A stretch of DNA of 41,182 bases, from contig CACXGY010000061.1 of assembly GCA_902767275.1 (NCBI GenBank), forward strand, positions 1 to 41,182, in the 5' to 3' direction. Below the pieces are notes generated by a model. It was not told where the DNA came from. It saw only the letters and a program-made list of their open reading frames with translations, and did no database searches. The stretch is from an uncultured bacterium (GTDB taxonomy: Bacteria; Cyanobacteriota; Vampirovibrionia; Gastranaerophilales; Gastranaerophilaceae). Below are positions 21,654 to 31,130 of the stretch, piece by piece. A program made the translations under genes and the position numbers. Positions within the stretch are counted from its first letter, which is position 1. Each line of letters begins with the position of its first letter.

Positions 21654-24638
21654 TTGACAGTTACAAAAGAGTTAGATATTGATTTATCATTCAAGAAAAA
21701 CAATGTAGATGAATTATTTTTCAATTTAAGTGAAAATCCGAATGGTTTTAAAAATAAAGATTTTAGATATACTCTCAGTTTGATTTATCAACTTGTAGAA
21801 GATGAATTTGAAGGAATCTTTTTGAGTCCGAATTCTCCTGTTAGAAACACCGATTTCTTTTTAATAAACGACGGTAGTGCTGCTGACAGCAAGTTGTCGT
21901 TTTTTGTCACGCCTACAAATAATTTTCAATTTTATTTAAAATCTAAGGGGTCAATGTTTAGATTTTCTTCTAAAGAGGTTGAAGGAGAAATAGGTTATGT
22001 AATGCCGCTTGATATAGTCCTTGATTATTTTGGCGGATTTGGAGAAATCGTTGATTTTAGTTCGTTAACACAAACTTTCGCTTATTTTAATAAGTTAACT
22101 CAATTCGTTATGAAGTTGGTTGAGAAATTATATTTCATTCCGACAGTAAAAAGACATGGCGGATTTTTTAGAATTGTATATGAACCGATTATTTCAAATC
22201 AGAAAATTGCAAGAATTATCAACGATTTAGAACGTTGTATGCCTGATAATTTGTTCATACGTGGAGAAAAACCGAAGAAATTTGTTAATGAATTCGTTCA
22301 TAGTTATTTGAATTATATTGTTTATAAATTTTTGAGTATAAAAAGTTACAGATTTAAAGATGTAAAATCAGGTAATTATTTGATTAAAGATTTAGAACAA
22401 AAATCTTTGCTGAGAGGAAAAGATATAGCAGAAGATTTTGATCAATGGTTTGATGAACTATACCTCGGGAAATATGATGTAATTCCTTATTTCAAAATCA
22501 ATAAACTTGATGATGATAATTTTGCACTAAAAATTTATATCAAAAATCGAAAACTTAATGAGTCAGTATTAATAGATGAATTATACGAAAAAGATAGTGT
22601 ATGGGATGCACAGAGTGCGGATATTGCTAAAATTGTTGAAAAACAATTGAATTTCGCAAACAGATATATGCCGGAACTTGAACAGTTGTTTGAAGAAGGT
22701 AACGATTTGACCTTAAAATTAAATCTTTCTGAAGTTTATAAAATTATTGCTCAAACATCTTATTATTTACAAAAGGCTCAGATAGAAGTTATTTTGCCTG
22801 AGGAATTGAATAATATAATAATTCCTCGTGCATCAATTAATGCAAAAGTTAAAGCATCACGTTCAAATGAGTTGATGGATATATTCAATACCGTTTCCTC
22901 CGGTAAAATATCTCTTGATGATATTCTTGAATTCAATTATGAGGTTTCTATCGGCGACGAAAAGATTTCTCTTGAAGAATTTAATAAACTTGTTGAATCG
23001 AACAATGGTTTAATAAAATATAAAGATATGTATGTTCTTGTTGATAAAGAAGAAGGTAGAAAACTCGCAGAACAAATATTAAATGCAGATCATAAGAAAA
23101 TGACAAGACTGCAATTATTGCATGCATCAATGTCGGGCAGACTTCAAGAATATGATTTTAATTATGATGAAGCGTACGCAAATGTTATAAAAGATTTTTC
23201 GAAAGCGGTAGAGGTTGAGCCGCCAAAAGATTTGAATGGGGAACTTCGTTTATATCAACAAACAGGCTTGAAATGGCTCTGGACAAATGTTTCAAAAGGT
23301 TTTGGCTGTTGTATGGCAGATGATATGGGGCTTGGTAAAACTATTCAAGTTATATCTTTAATTTTAAAATTGAAGGAAGAAAATAAATTAAAAGAACCTG
23401 CTCTTGTAATTTGTCCTACAACTCTTATGGGAAACTGGATGAAAGAATTGCAAATGTTTGCACCTAATTTAAAAGTAGGAAAGTATCACGGTTTGGATAG
23501 AAAACTTGATACCAAATTAGATGTAATATTAACAACGTATGCAATAATGAGAATAGATATAGAAGAAATGAAAAAGCAAAACTGGGGAATGATTGTTGTT
23601 GATGAAGCACAAAATATTAAGAACCCTGATACTGCTCAAACTATGTCTATTAAGATATTAAAATCAGATATTAAAATTGCTATGACAGGTACTCCTGTTG
23701 AAAATAGATTAACCGAGTTATGGAGTATCTTTGATTTTATTAACACAGGTTATTTAGGTTCGTTAAAAGAATTTCAAAAGAGTTATGCGATACCTATCGA
23801 AAGATTTAAAGAAAAATCAAGAGCGGCAAAACTTAAAATGTCCGTATCGCCATTTGTATTAAGACGTCTTAAAACTGATAAATCAGTTATTTCCGATTTG
23901 CCTGATAAGGTAGTTATTAATGATTATTGTTATCTTACAAAGGCTCAAACAATGTTATATGAAAAGACATTGAATGAAATGATGAATACAATAAGCGGAG
24001 TAACAGGAGTTAACAGACGTGGAAATATCTTCAAGTTGATAACCTCTCTAAAACAGATATGTAACCATCCGTATCAATTCTTAAAAGCAGGTGAAATGAC
24101 AAAAGAAATGTCCGGAAAGATGGAAAAGTGTGTAGATTTGGTTTCAAGTATACTTGATAGCAATGAAAAAACACTTATATTTACCCAATATAAAGAAATG
24201 GGAGATGTTTTGACGCATATTTTATCAGATGAGTTTAATGAAGAACCTCTGTTTTTCCACGGGTCATTAACTGTCGGTCAACGTGAGAAGATGATAGAAG
24301 AATTTCAAAATAATGATGATAAACACATTATGGTTCTGTCATTAAAAGCCGGCGGAACAGGGTTAAACCTCACTAAAGCAACAAATGTAATTCATTATGA
24401 TTTATGGTGGAATCCGGCAGTTGAAGATCAGGCTACTGACCGTACTTATCGTATAGGACAGGATAAAAATGTAATGGTTCACAGAATGATTACTCTTGGT
24501 ACATTTGAAGAAAAAATTGATGAAATGCTAAAATCTAAAAAAGAACTTGCCGATCTTGCCGTATTTGAGGGTGAAAAGATTATTACTGAACTTTCAGATG
24601 AAGAAATTTATGAAATATTCACTCTATCAGCCATATAA
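21654..24638 (+). CDS. SNF2-family ATP-dependent helicase
   Basis: A 994-residue SWI2/SNF2-type ATPase. The C-terminal half holds the two helicase lobes: motif I DDMGLGKT (about 556-563), motif II DEAQ (650-653), TGTPVENRLTELWSIFDF for motif III, FTQYKEMGDVL, LSLKAGGTGLNL for motif V and QATDRTYRIGQ (from about 926) for motif VI. The first ~500 residues resemble the accessory region of long bacterial SNF2 proteins but hold no domain I can name. Such proteins translocate on double-stranded DNA; bacterial relatives remodel RNA polymerase or take part in defence or repair. It starts with TTG, 6 nt after GAGGA. It abuts the convergent GNAT gene (0 nt), with no terminator. Confidence 0.92.
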   Translation: MTVTKELDIDLSFKKNNVDELFFNLSENPNGFKNKDFRYTLSLIYQLVEDEFEGIFLSPNSPVRNTDFFLINDGSAADSKLSFFVTPTNNFQFYLKSKGSMFRFSSKEVEGEIGYVMPLDIVLDYFGGFGEIVDFSSLTQTFAYFNKLTQFVMKLVEKLYFIPTVKRHGGFFRIVYEPIISNQKIARIINDLERCMPDNLFIRGEKPKKFVNEFVHSYLNYIVYKFLSIKSYRFKDVKSGNYLIKDLEQKSLLRGKDIAEDFDQWFDELYLGKYDVIPYFKINKLDDDNFALKIYIKNRKLNESVLIDELYEKDSVWDAQSADIAKIVEKQLNFANRYMPELEQLFEEGNDLTLKLNLSEVYKIIAQTSYYLQKAQIEVILPEELNNIIIPRASINAKVKASRSNELMDIFNTVSSGKISLDDILEFNYEVSIGDEKISLEEFNKLVESNNGLIKYKDMYVLVDKEEGRKLAEQILNADHKKMTRLQLLHASMSGRLQEYDFNYDEAYANVIKDFSKAVEVEPPKDLNGELRLYQQTGLKWLWTNVSKGFGCCMADDMGLGKTIQVISLILKLKEENKLKEPALVICPTTLMGNWMKELQMFAPNLKVGKYHGLDRKLDTKLDVILTTYAIMRIDIEEMKKQNWGMIVVDEAQNIKNPDTAQTMSIKILKSDIKIAMTGTPVENRLTELWSIFDFINTGYLGSLKEFQKSYAIPIERFKEKSRAAKLKMSVSPFVLRRLKTDKSVISDLPDKVVINDYCYLTKAQTMLYEKTLNEMMNTISGVTGVNRRGNIFKLITSLKQICNHPYQFLKAGEMTKEMSGKMEKCVDLVSSILDSNEKTLIFTQYKEMGDVLTHILSDEFNEEPLFFHGSLTVGQREKMIEEFQNNDDKHIMVLSLKAGGTGLNLTKATNVIHYDLWWNPAVEDQATDRTYRIGQDKNVMVHRMITLGTFEEKIDEMLKSKKELADLAVFEGEKIITELSDEEIYEIFTLSAI

Positions 24639-25202
24639 TTATAATTTTACTACCAGATTCGCCGAGTTGTCTTTTGTTGAAATTCTGTCTTGAATATTTG
24701 GAAAAACTTTTTTATAAAAAGGTTTTTCAGTGATTCTTGAAAATACTTGCATCTCCTCAAATCCTAAACCTTTGAAATATTCACAAACTCCTTTAATCAA
24801 AGAAGAACCAATCCCTTTTATCTCTCTGTTTTTTTGTTTGATAATATTAGTGTCTGCTTGTAAAAATTTGATATCTGCTGTTTTATCGTAGAGGAAAAAA
24901 TCAACAATTCCTAATATTTTAGAAGAATCCATGTTCTCAAAATCTTTGTCTTGTGAAGTCAGAACGAAAACTCTTTTTGACTCATTTGTTTTTGAACAAA
25001 GCATCATCGGAAGAAATTCCTCTCCTTTCCAAAGTGTTTGAAGATTGTCTGCTGCTTTGTAATCTGACGGATTATTAAAATCTAACTCTACAATGTGTGC
25101 ATCAGCATTACTATATGCGTTTTGAACTTTTTTCAACACGCTTGTTTTCAGAATTGGCTTTCCGCAAAATGCAGGGTTGTTATTTATACCATTAGTTATC
25201 AT
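24639..25202 (-). CDS. GNAT-like acetyltransferase family protein (probable)
   Basis: A 187-residue protein. The C-terminal half reads IKGIGSSLIKGVCEYFKGLGFEEMQVFSRITEKPFYKKVFPN, which matches the acetyl-CoA-binding motif A (R/K-G-x-G-x-x-L) and motif B of GNAT enzymes, though the first glycine-rich loop is short. The N-terminus NGINNNPAFCGKPILKT has a short Pro-x-Phe-x-Gly/Lys motif that also appears as QQPSFKE in the 5'-nucleotidase-family protein of this window. The ATG at 25202 is preferred to the TTG at 25220. No Shine-Dalgarno is evident. The substrate is unknown. Confidence 0.6.
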   Translation of the reverse strand: MITNGINNNPAFCGKPILKTSVLKKVQNAYSNADAHIVELDFNNPSDYKAADNLQTLWKGEEFLPMMLCSKTNESKRVFVLTSQDKDFENMDSSKILGIVDFFLYDKTADIKFLQADTNIIKQKNREIKGIGSSLIKGVCEYFKGLGFEEMQVFSRITEKPFYKKVFPNIQDRISTKDNSANLVVKL

Positions 25203-25262
25203 ATTTGCTTTAAAAATCAAATATAAAAATTTTTGCTAATGTTTTTTATATTTGATTTTTAT

Positions 25263-26363
25263 TCAATAATAAAGGCTTTCATAAACTTCAATTGCTCTTT
25301 CGATAGCACCATCCATATTGTAATATTTGTAATCGCCTAATCTTCCTAAGAAGTATACATTTTTATATTTATCTGCTTCATATAAATATTTGTGATACAA
25401 ATCATAATTTTCGTCATTAGGGATAGGATAATATCTTTCATTTTTACCTAATTCAAAATCCTCTGAATATTCTTTCGCTATGACTGTTTTATTAGATTTG
25501 TCATTCAAATAATATTTATACTCGTGGATACGAGTAAAGTCATAGTTGCAAGGGTAATTAACAACCGCATTTGATTGATAGTATTCTGTGTTATGGGTTT
25601 CTAATGTGAACTTAACGCTTCTGTATGGGAGTTGTCCGAATTTATATTTAAAAAATTCATCAATAGATCCTGTATAGAATATTTTATCAAATTTCTTTAA
25701 ATCTAACGTTTTGAAATCCGTGTTTAATTTAACTTTTATATTTTTGTGATTTAACATATTTTTAATAACTTGGGTATAACCGTTGAGCGGAATACCTTGA
25801 TATTTATCTTGGAAATATCTGTTATCCTTACTTAAGTACACAGGAATCCTTGCAACTGCATCATCAACATCAGCAGGCGAAGCACTCCATTGTTTTCTGG
25901 TATAATGCAAAAAGATTTTATCATATACATAATTTGCAAGGTATTTTAAATCGTCATCATCTTGTCTTTGAAACTCAAGAATAGGAACTTTTGTATTTAT
26001 ATTAAAGTTATCAAGTAATTTATGCTCTAAAAGTTCTGCGTATGATTTTGGAAAAACATCATACAAGGTATTAAAATTGAACGGAATATGAGTTTCAATA
26101 CCGTCAAGCAGACCAATAACTTTATGCATATAAGTGTTGAAATCTGTGAATTGTCTAATGTATTTCCATACTTTTTCTGAATTTGTGTGGAATATATGAG
26201 AGCCGTAGGATTGTATCATTATACCGTTTTTATCACGGTAATCATAGCAACTTCCTCCAATATGACTGTTTTTATCTATGATTAATACTTTTTCATTTGA
26301 TTTATCTGCTAAAAGATTTGCAATCGTTGCTCCTGAAAAACCTGCACCTACTACTAATATCAT
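25263..26363 (-). CDS. glf: UDP-galactopyranose mutase
   Basis: A 366-residue flavoenzyme that converts UDP-galactopyranose to UDP-galactofuranose for surface polysaccharide. ILVVGAGFSGATIANLLA (2-19) is the FAD-binding motif; IDKNSHIGGSCYDYRDKNGIMIQSYGSHIFHTN is the family signature. YNMDGAIERAIEVYESL closes the protein. Length matches the family. The start has AAGGA 7 nt upstream. No glycosyltransferase or polysaccharide cluster adjoins it, so it stands alone here. Confidence 0.95.
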   Translation of the reverse strand: MILVVGAGFSGATIANLLADKSNEKVLIIDKNSHIGGSCYDYRDKNGIMIQSYGSHIFHTNSEKVWKYIRQFTDFNTYMHKVIGLLDGIETHIPFNFNTLYDVFPKSYAELLEHKLLDNFNINTKVPILEFQRQDDDDLKYLANYVYDKIFLHYTRKQWSASPADVDDAVARIPVYLSKDNRYFQDKYQGIPLNGYTQVIKNMLNHKNIKVKLNTDFKTLDLKKFDKIFYTGSIDEFFKYKFGQLPYRSVKFTLETHNTEYYQSNAVVNYPCNYDFTRIHEYKYYLNDKSNKTVIAKEYSEDFELGKNERYYPIPNDENYDLYHKYLYEADKYKNVYFLGRLGDYKYYNMDGAIERAIEVYESLYY

Positions 26364-26561
26364 CTCTCATTCCTTTTTTATTAATAATCTTTAGTACATT
26401 ATAACTCATTATTAATACTTGTTCAATAATTTATTGTGATATTCTTTTAAGAAATTATTATTTTGAATATATTATAAAATATTAAAGTTTGTATATAATA
26501 GATTCTTATCTCTGAACAAATTTTTCTTAATTTCGTTATAATAATAACAGGAGAATATTCT

Positions 26562-27476
26562 ATGAAAAAATTATTATTGTGTTGTTTGTTGTTTGTACTG
26601 AGTTGTTATTCCTTTGCCCTATCAAAATGCACTTGCGGATGTTCACATTGTTACGGGCACTCATCTCATTCACACTCTTATTCACACCATAATTCTTCAG
26701 GGAGTAATTCTCATCCTGTATATTTAATCAAACGTGATTTCAAAAAAGAAGAAATAAAATTCCCTAATTGTAAAGAACATTATGCAGTAGAAGAAACTAC
26801 AATAAATTATTTTTCTGACGGGACAAAAAGAACTTATTCAACAAGTACAATTTTTAATTCAGACGGCTCTGTTGTAGTTTCTGACTGTAACGGAGTGAAA
26901 CATATTATATATAATAATAAACACTATTTCTTAATCGGAAAAAATAAAGGATATCAAATAATTAACTCTGACGGAAGTCCAAATACATCAAAGTATTATT
27001 CTCGAATGACAATGCTTAAACCTGACAGATTTCTTGTAAAAAGAAATAAGTTATTCGGTATTATAGATATAGATGAAAATATTATTGTTCCGATTAAATA
27101 TCAAAAATTTGAGGATGTCGGTAATGATATATTTTTGACAAAACTAAACGGTTATTGGGGAATTGTCGATATTGATAATAATTCTCTTATCCCAAATGAT
27201 TGCGATAAAATCAAACCTTTGTTTGATACATACGTAATAAAACGTTATAACAAATACGGACTTGTCGATTTAAACGGTAAAATTATTTTGGATATTAAAT
27301 ATGATAAGATAAAAAAATTAGGTGAATATATTCTTGTAAAAAAGAATAAATTATTTGGGGCTTTGGATATGCAAGGGAATCCTGTTTGCGGAATTAAGTA
27401 CAAAAAAATTACACTTGATAGGAATGTTTTAAAACTCGACGGAGATAGAAACAAAAGTTTTGATATTATGAAATAG
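26562..27476 (+). CDS. Exported WG-repeat protein with Cys/His-rich N-terminus
   Basis: A 304-residue protein with a signal peptide (MKKLLLCCLLFVLSCYSFA). A short Cys/His-rich segment (SKCTCGCSHCYGHSSHSHSY, about 20-39) follows and looks metal-binding. The body carries WG-type beta repeats, seen as LFGIIDIDENIIVPIKY, YWGIVDIDNNSLIPNDC, KYGLVDLNGKIILDIKY and LFGALDMQGNPVCGIKY (about 160-295). The position of Cys15 could allow lipoprotein processing (LSC-Y), but this is uncertain. The start has AGGAG 9 nt upstream. Its role is unknown; WG repeats usually serve binding. Confidence 0.8.
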   Translation: MKKLLLCCLLFVLSCYSFALSKCTCGCSHCYGHSSHSHSYSHHNSSGSNSHPVYLIKRDFKKEEIKFPNCKEHYAVEETTINYFSDGTKRTYSTSTIFNSDGSVVVSDCNGVKHIIYNNKHYFLIGKNKGYQIINSDGSPNTSKYYSRMTMLKPDRFLVKRNKLFGIIDIDENIIVPIKYQKFEDVGNDIFLTKLNGYWGIVDIDNNSLIPNDCDKIKPLFDTYVIKRYNKYGLVDLNGKIILDIKYDKIKKLGEYILVKKNKLFGALDMQGNPVCGIKYKKITLDRNVLKLDGDRNKSFDIMK

Positions 27477-27537
27477 GTTGCTTTTATTGACATTTAACTG
27501 TATTTGTAATAAGTTTCAATATGAAATCGGAGTAACT

Positions 27538-28068
27538 ATGCAAATCACTAAAACCAAACTTAAAGCAGCAGGTTATGCTGTAAAAAACAGATTATTAGGA
27601 TATCATTTACTAAAAAATTCAAAGGAAGCATCTCCTGAAACAGTAAATATGATAAAATACAGTCATAATACAAATGATTATAATGACTATGTTACCTCTT
27701 ATGTTCGAATCCATAAAAATTTTGCACAGACGGCTTCGACTGAAACAAGAGAAAATCTTAAATCAACAAGATATAGTCTTGACGGAAAAACTTTAACTAA
27801 TAAAAAATCAATTACTTATATTCCAAATAATAAAGAAAATTCAAAAATGGCCCAAAAAACGGATGGACATTCCTTAGACGAAAGAATTATGCCAACACAT
27901 AATCTTGAATTTATGGATAATGCTATAGATATTCTACTTGAAAAAGATTCACAAAAATTCTATGCATCCGCTCTTGAAAATGTTTCAATGAGAAGTAATA
28001 TTGAAGGAACAGGTAAAAGAACAAGACCAAACTTTTTTAAAGTTCTTTGGGATAATTTATCAAAATAA
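27538..28068 (+). CDS. Orphan protein after the WG-repeat gene
   Basis: A 176-residue polar protein (MQITKTKLKAAGYAVKNRLLGYHLLKNSKEASPETVNMIKYS..) with no signal peptide, membrane helix or domain I can name. The ATG at 27538 is chosen because CGGAGT lies 4-5 nt upstream; the longer TTG reading from 27478 has no such site. It ends 2 nt from the convergent phosphatase gene. It may be cotranscribed with the WG-repeat gene (61-nt gap). Confidence 0.6.
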   Translation: MQITKTKLKAAGYAVKNRLLGYHLLKNSKEASPETVNMIKYSHNTNDYNDYVTSYVRIHKNFAQTASTETRENLKSTRYSLDGKTLTNKKSITYIPNNKENSKMAQKTDGHSLDERIMPTHNLEFMDNAIDILLEKDSQKFYASALENVSMRSNIEGTGKRTRPNFFKVLWDNLSK

Positions 28069-28070
28069 GA

Positions 28071-28571
28071 TTATAATCCTGCTCTGCCGCCCCAATCTTT
28101 GTAGAGAAAATCCTTAATCCAATTGATTAATAAAGGATAGGCTATGTTATTATGCCCCATATCACGCATTTCTTTTTCGTTTTCAGCCATTTCGCCTATA
28201 CCGTGTTTTTGTTTGTAAATCCAAGAATACATTCCTGTTCTGTCTGCCCCTGCACGACAATGGATATGTACTTTCCCTCCTTTTTCTCGGATTCCTTCAA
28301 CTAAATCCAAGAATTGTCCGATTTGTCTTTCGTCAGGATCGTGAGCATCTGTAGGAATGTTATGATATTTTATACCTGCTTTTGAAGCAAGTTCTCTTTC
28401 TGTCAAACAACGACCGACATCATCTCTCATCCTGAAATTAATAATATCAGTTACACCATGTTTTTTTAACCATTTAATATTTGCTTTCCCGTCAGGTTGT
28501 GCTGAGCGTGATACTAATTCGTCAATAACTTTGTAATTATCAGGTTTTTTTGCGAAGGTTAATCCTAACAT
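28071..28571 (-). CDS. Dual-specificity / tyrosine phosphatase-like protein
   Basis: A 166-residue cysteine-dependent phosphatase. The active-site loop HCRAGADRTG (His-Cys-x5-Arg, about 99-108) is intact. The upstream SRSAQPDGKANIKWLKKHGVTDIINFR is typical of the small bacterial/eukaryotic DSP-like group, and Asp in the DAHDPDE loop could be the general acid. Substrates may be phosphotyrosine, inositol phosphate or nucleotides. The start has AGGAG 8 nt upstream. There is no signal peptide. The N-terminus (LTFAKKP) has a Phe-x-x-Lys-Pro piece similar to other proteins here. Confidence 0.87.
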   Translation of the reverse strand: MLGLTFAKKPDNYKVIDELVSRSAQPDGKANIKWLKKHGVTDIINFRMRDDVGRCLTERELASKAGIKYHNIPTDAHDPDERQIGQFLDLVEGIREKGGKVHIHCRAGADRTGMYSWIYKQKHGIGEMAENEKEMRDMGHNNIAYPLLINWIKDFLYKDWGGRAGL

Positions 28572-28659
28572 ATTCTAATCTCCTACATTGAGGTATATAT
28601 ATTTAATATTTCTAAAAAACAAAATTGCTTAAAAATAATAAATTATTACAAAATTTTTA

Positions 28660-28691
28660 CAAAAATAAAGCGGTAACCTTGGGGTAACCGC
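28660..28691 (-). terminator. Terminator after the 5'-nucleotidase-family gene
   Basis: GCGGT (28670-28674) pairs with ACCGC (28687-28691), with an inner ACC/GGT and one A-A mismatch. On the reverse strand it is followed by TTTATTTTT. It ends the gene at 28723-30438 before the phosphatase gene. Confidence 0.7.
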
Positions 28692-28722
28692 AAAAATATA
28701 ATTTCTCCCATAATATATTTTG

Positions 28723-30438
28723 TTAATCTACGATATTAATTCTTCCTGTAATATCAATATCGATAGGTTTATTAAGATGTTTTATATAATCAGATATTAA
28801 CTTATCTTCACTAAAATCAAACAATTTTTCTGCGTGATCCAGTTGATTAAATGATTCAATTCCATCACCGCCTCTTAGGATGAAATCATCAGCGGCAATT
28901 CTATAAATTTTATTTTCATCAGGATTATTTACATCAATATTTCTTTCATTACCATCTTTATCTGTATATTTCATTTCAAGAAGTTCTCCGGTAGATTTCT
29001 TGACAGAATATACCAATCCTGAAGCATATATTAATCCTGGTTTACCGTTTGCATCAACAACTGATTTGCAACCTGATTTGATACCGTTAACTAAATCTTT
29101 TTCGTTTATTGTAGTAATTGCCATACCATCCCCGAATGGAGAGATTGATTTAGTATCAGAAGTATCAATAGTTCCCGGTTCAAATACATTTCTTATGTTC
29201 CCTGCATTAACAATACCGATATCAACATTTAATTCATTTCTGATTGCATCAGCAACGAAGTTTGCATGAGGATTTTCTTCACTCAAACGTTGTTTAGGAC
29301 AAGGAAGTGCTGAGCGGATAACTCCAAGTTTTTCAGGTTCTCCCATTATTTCATCAAATATTTTTTTGTAAACGAGATTTTTATGACGTTTGCTTGTTTC
29401 ATATAAATTGTTTGATGCTCCGACCAACACCCCTTCTTTATCGAATACTAAATCAGCCTTACCATAATAGTTTCCGTCTTTTTCAGCATTGGTAATAAGT
29501 ACGGGTTCTCCGGATTTTGAAAGGAATAAATTTTCTCCGGGTCTTATACCGTTAACATAAGTATGAGAGTGTCCGCCTATAATAACATCAACTCCTGAGG
29601 TGTTTTCGGCGATTACTCTATCACCTAAATGTCCGACGTGTGATAGTAAGAAAATATGTTTAATATTTTGTTTTTTTAACTCATCAACTTCTTTTTGAAC
29701 ACCTTTTATAGTATCAGCCATTGTATCAACTTTAAAATCAGTATACAATTCAGGGTGTGTCATTCTTGTACGCATGTCAACCGGAGCAATGCCCACAACA
29801 CCATATTTTACACCTTTATAATCTCCGATATATGAATCTACTAATTTGTCATGAATATATGCACCTTTTTCATTTGCAGGGGCAGATTTTGAGGTTTCAT
29901 CCTGTTTAAAGTTCCCTGCCATATATTTCATTTTTAAATCTTTTGTTAGTTCTTTAAATTTTTGCTCTGACATATCAACATCATGATTCCCAAGTGCAGA
30001 GGATTCAAAATCTTCGCCATCCATATATTTTAAGATACACTTGTTGATATTATCGTTTCTATCATCACCAAGCATATTATCTCCGCCGGAGAATCTTAAA
30101 TCACAATCTCTTAGTGCATCGCCGATTTTTTCTAATTTCATATACTGGCCATGAATGTCATTAGTATATCCGACTTTTAATCTTGTTGTTCCGTCTGCCT
30201 GTATAGGGGATGTTACGTTTGCTTCTTCTTTAAATGAAGGTTGTTGTGTGATATTTGATACAAAATACTGTAATGATGGTGATTTTATTGTTGAAGAATA
30301 ATTATATATCTTCATTTTATGAACTTTATTTTGAGTTTGTTTATCAGGCAAATCTCCACCGCCCTGTTGTGTATAAACATTAGGCAAGTATCCGGATCTG
30401 TGAGTCGTTTGAATATTATGGGAAGTGAAACTTATCAT
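28723..30438 (-). CDS. 5'-nucleotidase / UshA-family metallophosphoesterase without signal peptide
   Basis: A 571-residue protein with both UshA-type domains. Metallophosphatase motifs are YTNDIHGQ, FSGGDNMLGD, ALGNHDVD, LLSHVGHLGD and GGHSHTYV (about 90-300). The C-terminal domain has ANFVADAIRNELNVDIGIVNAGNIR and ILRGGDGIESF for substrate binding. Family members hydrolyse nucleotides or sugar nucleotides and are usually periplasmic, but here a ~75-residue polar N-terminus with no signal peptide precedes the domain. It includes QQPSFKEE. The ATG at 30438 is preferred over the upstream GTG because of AAGGTG 4 nt upstream. A terminator follows. Confidence 0.87.
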   Translation of the reverse strand: MISFTSHNIQTTHRSGYLPNVYTQQGGGDLPDKQTQNKVHKMKIYNYSSTIKSPSLQYFVSNITQQPSFKEEANVTSPIQADGTTRLKVGYTNDIHGQYMKLEKIGDALRDCDLRFSGGDNMLGDDRNDNINKCILKYMDGEDFESSALGNHDVDMSEQKFKELTKDLKMKYMAGNFKQDETSKSAPANEKGAYIHDKLVDSYIGDYKGVKYGVVGIAPVDMRTRMTHPELYTDFKVDTMADTIKGVQKEVDELKKQNIKHIFLLSHVGHLGDRVIAENTSGVDVIIGGHSHTYVNGIRPGENLFLSKSGEPVLITNAEKDGNYYGKADLVFDKEGVLVGASNNLYETSKRHKNLVYKKIFDEIMGEPEKLGVIRSALPCPKQRLSEENPHANFVADAIRNELNVDIGIVNAGNIRNVFEPGTIDTSDTKSISPFGDGMAITTINEKDLVNGIKSGCKSVVDANGKPGLIYASGLVYSVKKSTGELLEMKYTDKDGNERNIDVNNPDENKIYRIAADDFILRGGDGIESFNQLDHAEKLFDFSEDKLISDYIKHLNKPIDIDITGRINIVD

Positions 30439-30515
30439 ACACACCTTTTTCTATACTGTTTTAATACTTGTGCTAATTATTTTTTGCTAGTATAAAAACT
30501 TTTTTTAATATTTAT

Positions 30516-31130
30516 TTACATTGACAAATATTTTAAGGATTCTCTTAGCAATTCCTCAGAATCATCTTTATTTGTACATTTCCCCATTACGACATTGTAT
30601 GTCGTGCTGATTTCTTCATCTGTGTACCCCAGTGATAACAGTACTGATGTTGTTTCCTGACATGCCGGTGTAAGTTCTATTGTTGAGAATTTATCCGGCA
30701 CCACGGAAATATTTGCTTTTATTAATTTATCTCTTAGTTCTAAGATTATTTTTTGTGCTAATTTTGCACCTACCCCTTTTGCTAAAGTTAATTCTTTATA
30801 TTCTTCATTTATTACAATAGATATTAAATCGCACGTATCAAATCTACCCAATAATGCCAGAGCCATTTTAACCCCAACTCCGGACACAGACGTTAAATAC
30901 ATAAAAATATCTCTTGTTTCTTTTTTCAAAAAACCGCATAAAGACATTGAATCTTCTCTGTGAATCAGTTTAGTATACAGTTTTATTTCTTGATCGATAT
31001 CTGTATCAGAATTAAAATCCATTTCGGATACTTCAAGTTGATAACCTACTCCGCACACATCCAGAATAAAATAAAACCCTGTAGATGTACTGTATTTATC
31101 ACTTAATGTTCCTCTTAGATACTCAAACAC
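30516..31130 (-). CDS. ruvA: Holliday junction branch migration protein RuvA
   Basis: A 204-residue RuvA, the tetrameric subunit that holds four-way junctions for the RuvB motor. An N-terminal OB fold (MFEYLRGTLSDKYSTSTGFYFILDVCGVGYQLEVS), helix-hairpin-helix motifs (LTSVSGVGVKMALALL and LAKGVGAKLAQKIILELRDKL) and a C-terminal RuvB-binding domain (ETTSVLLSLGYTDEEI) are all present. It starts with GTG, placed by GAGGAG 8 nt upstream, and overlaps the dxr end by 16 nt. ruvB is not adjacent. Confidence 0.95.
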   Translation of the reverse strand: MFEYLRGTLSDKYSTSTGFYFILDVCGVGYQLEVSEMDFNSDTDIDQEIKLYTKLIHREDSMSLCGFLKKETRDIFMYLTSVSGVGVKMALALLGRFDTCDLISIVINEEYKELTLAKGVGAKLAQKIILELRDKLIKANISVVPDKFSTIELTPACQETTSVLLSLGYTDEEISTTYNVVMGKCTNKDDSEELLRESLKYLSM

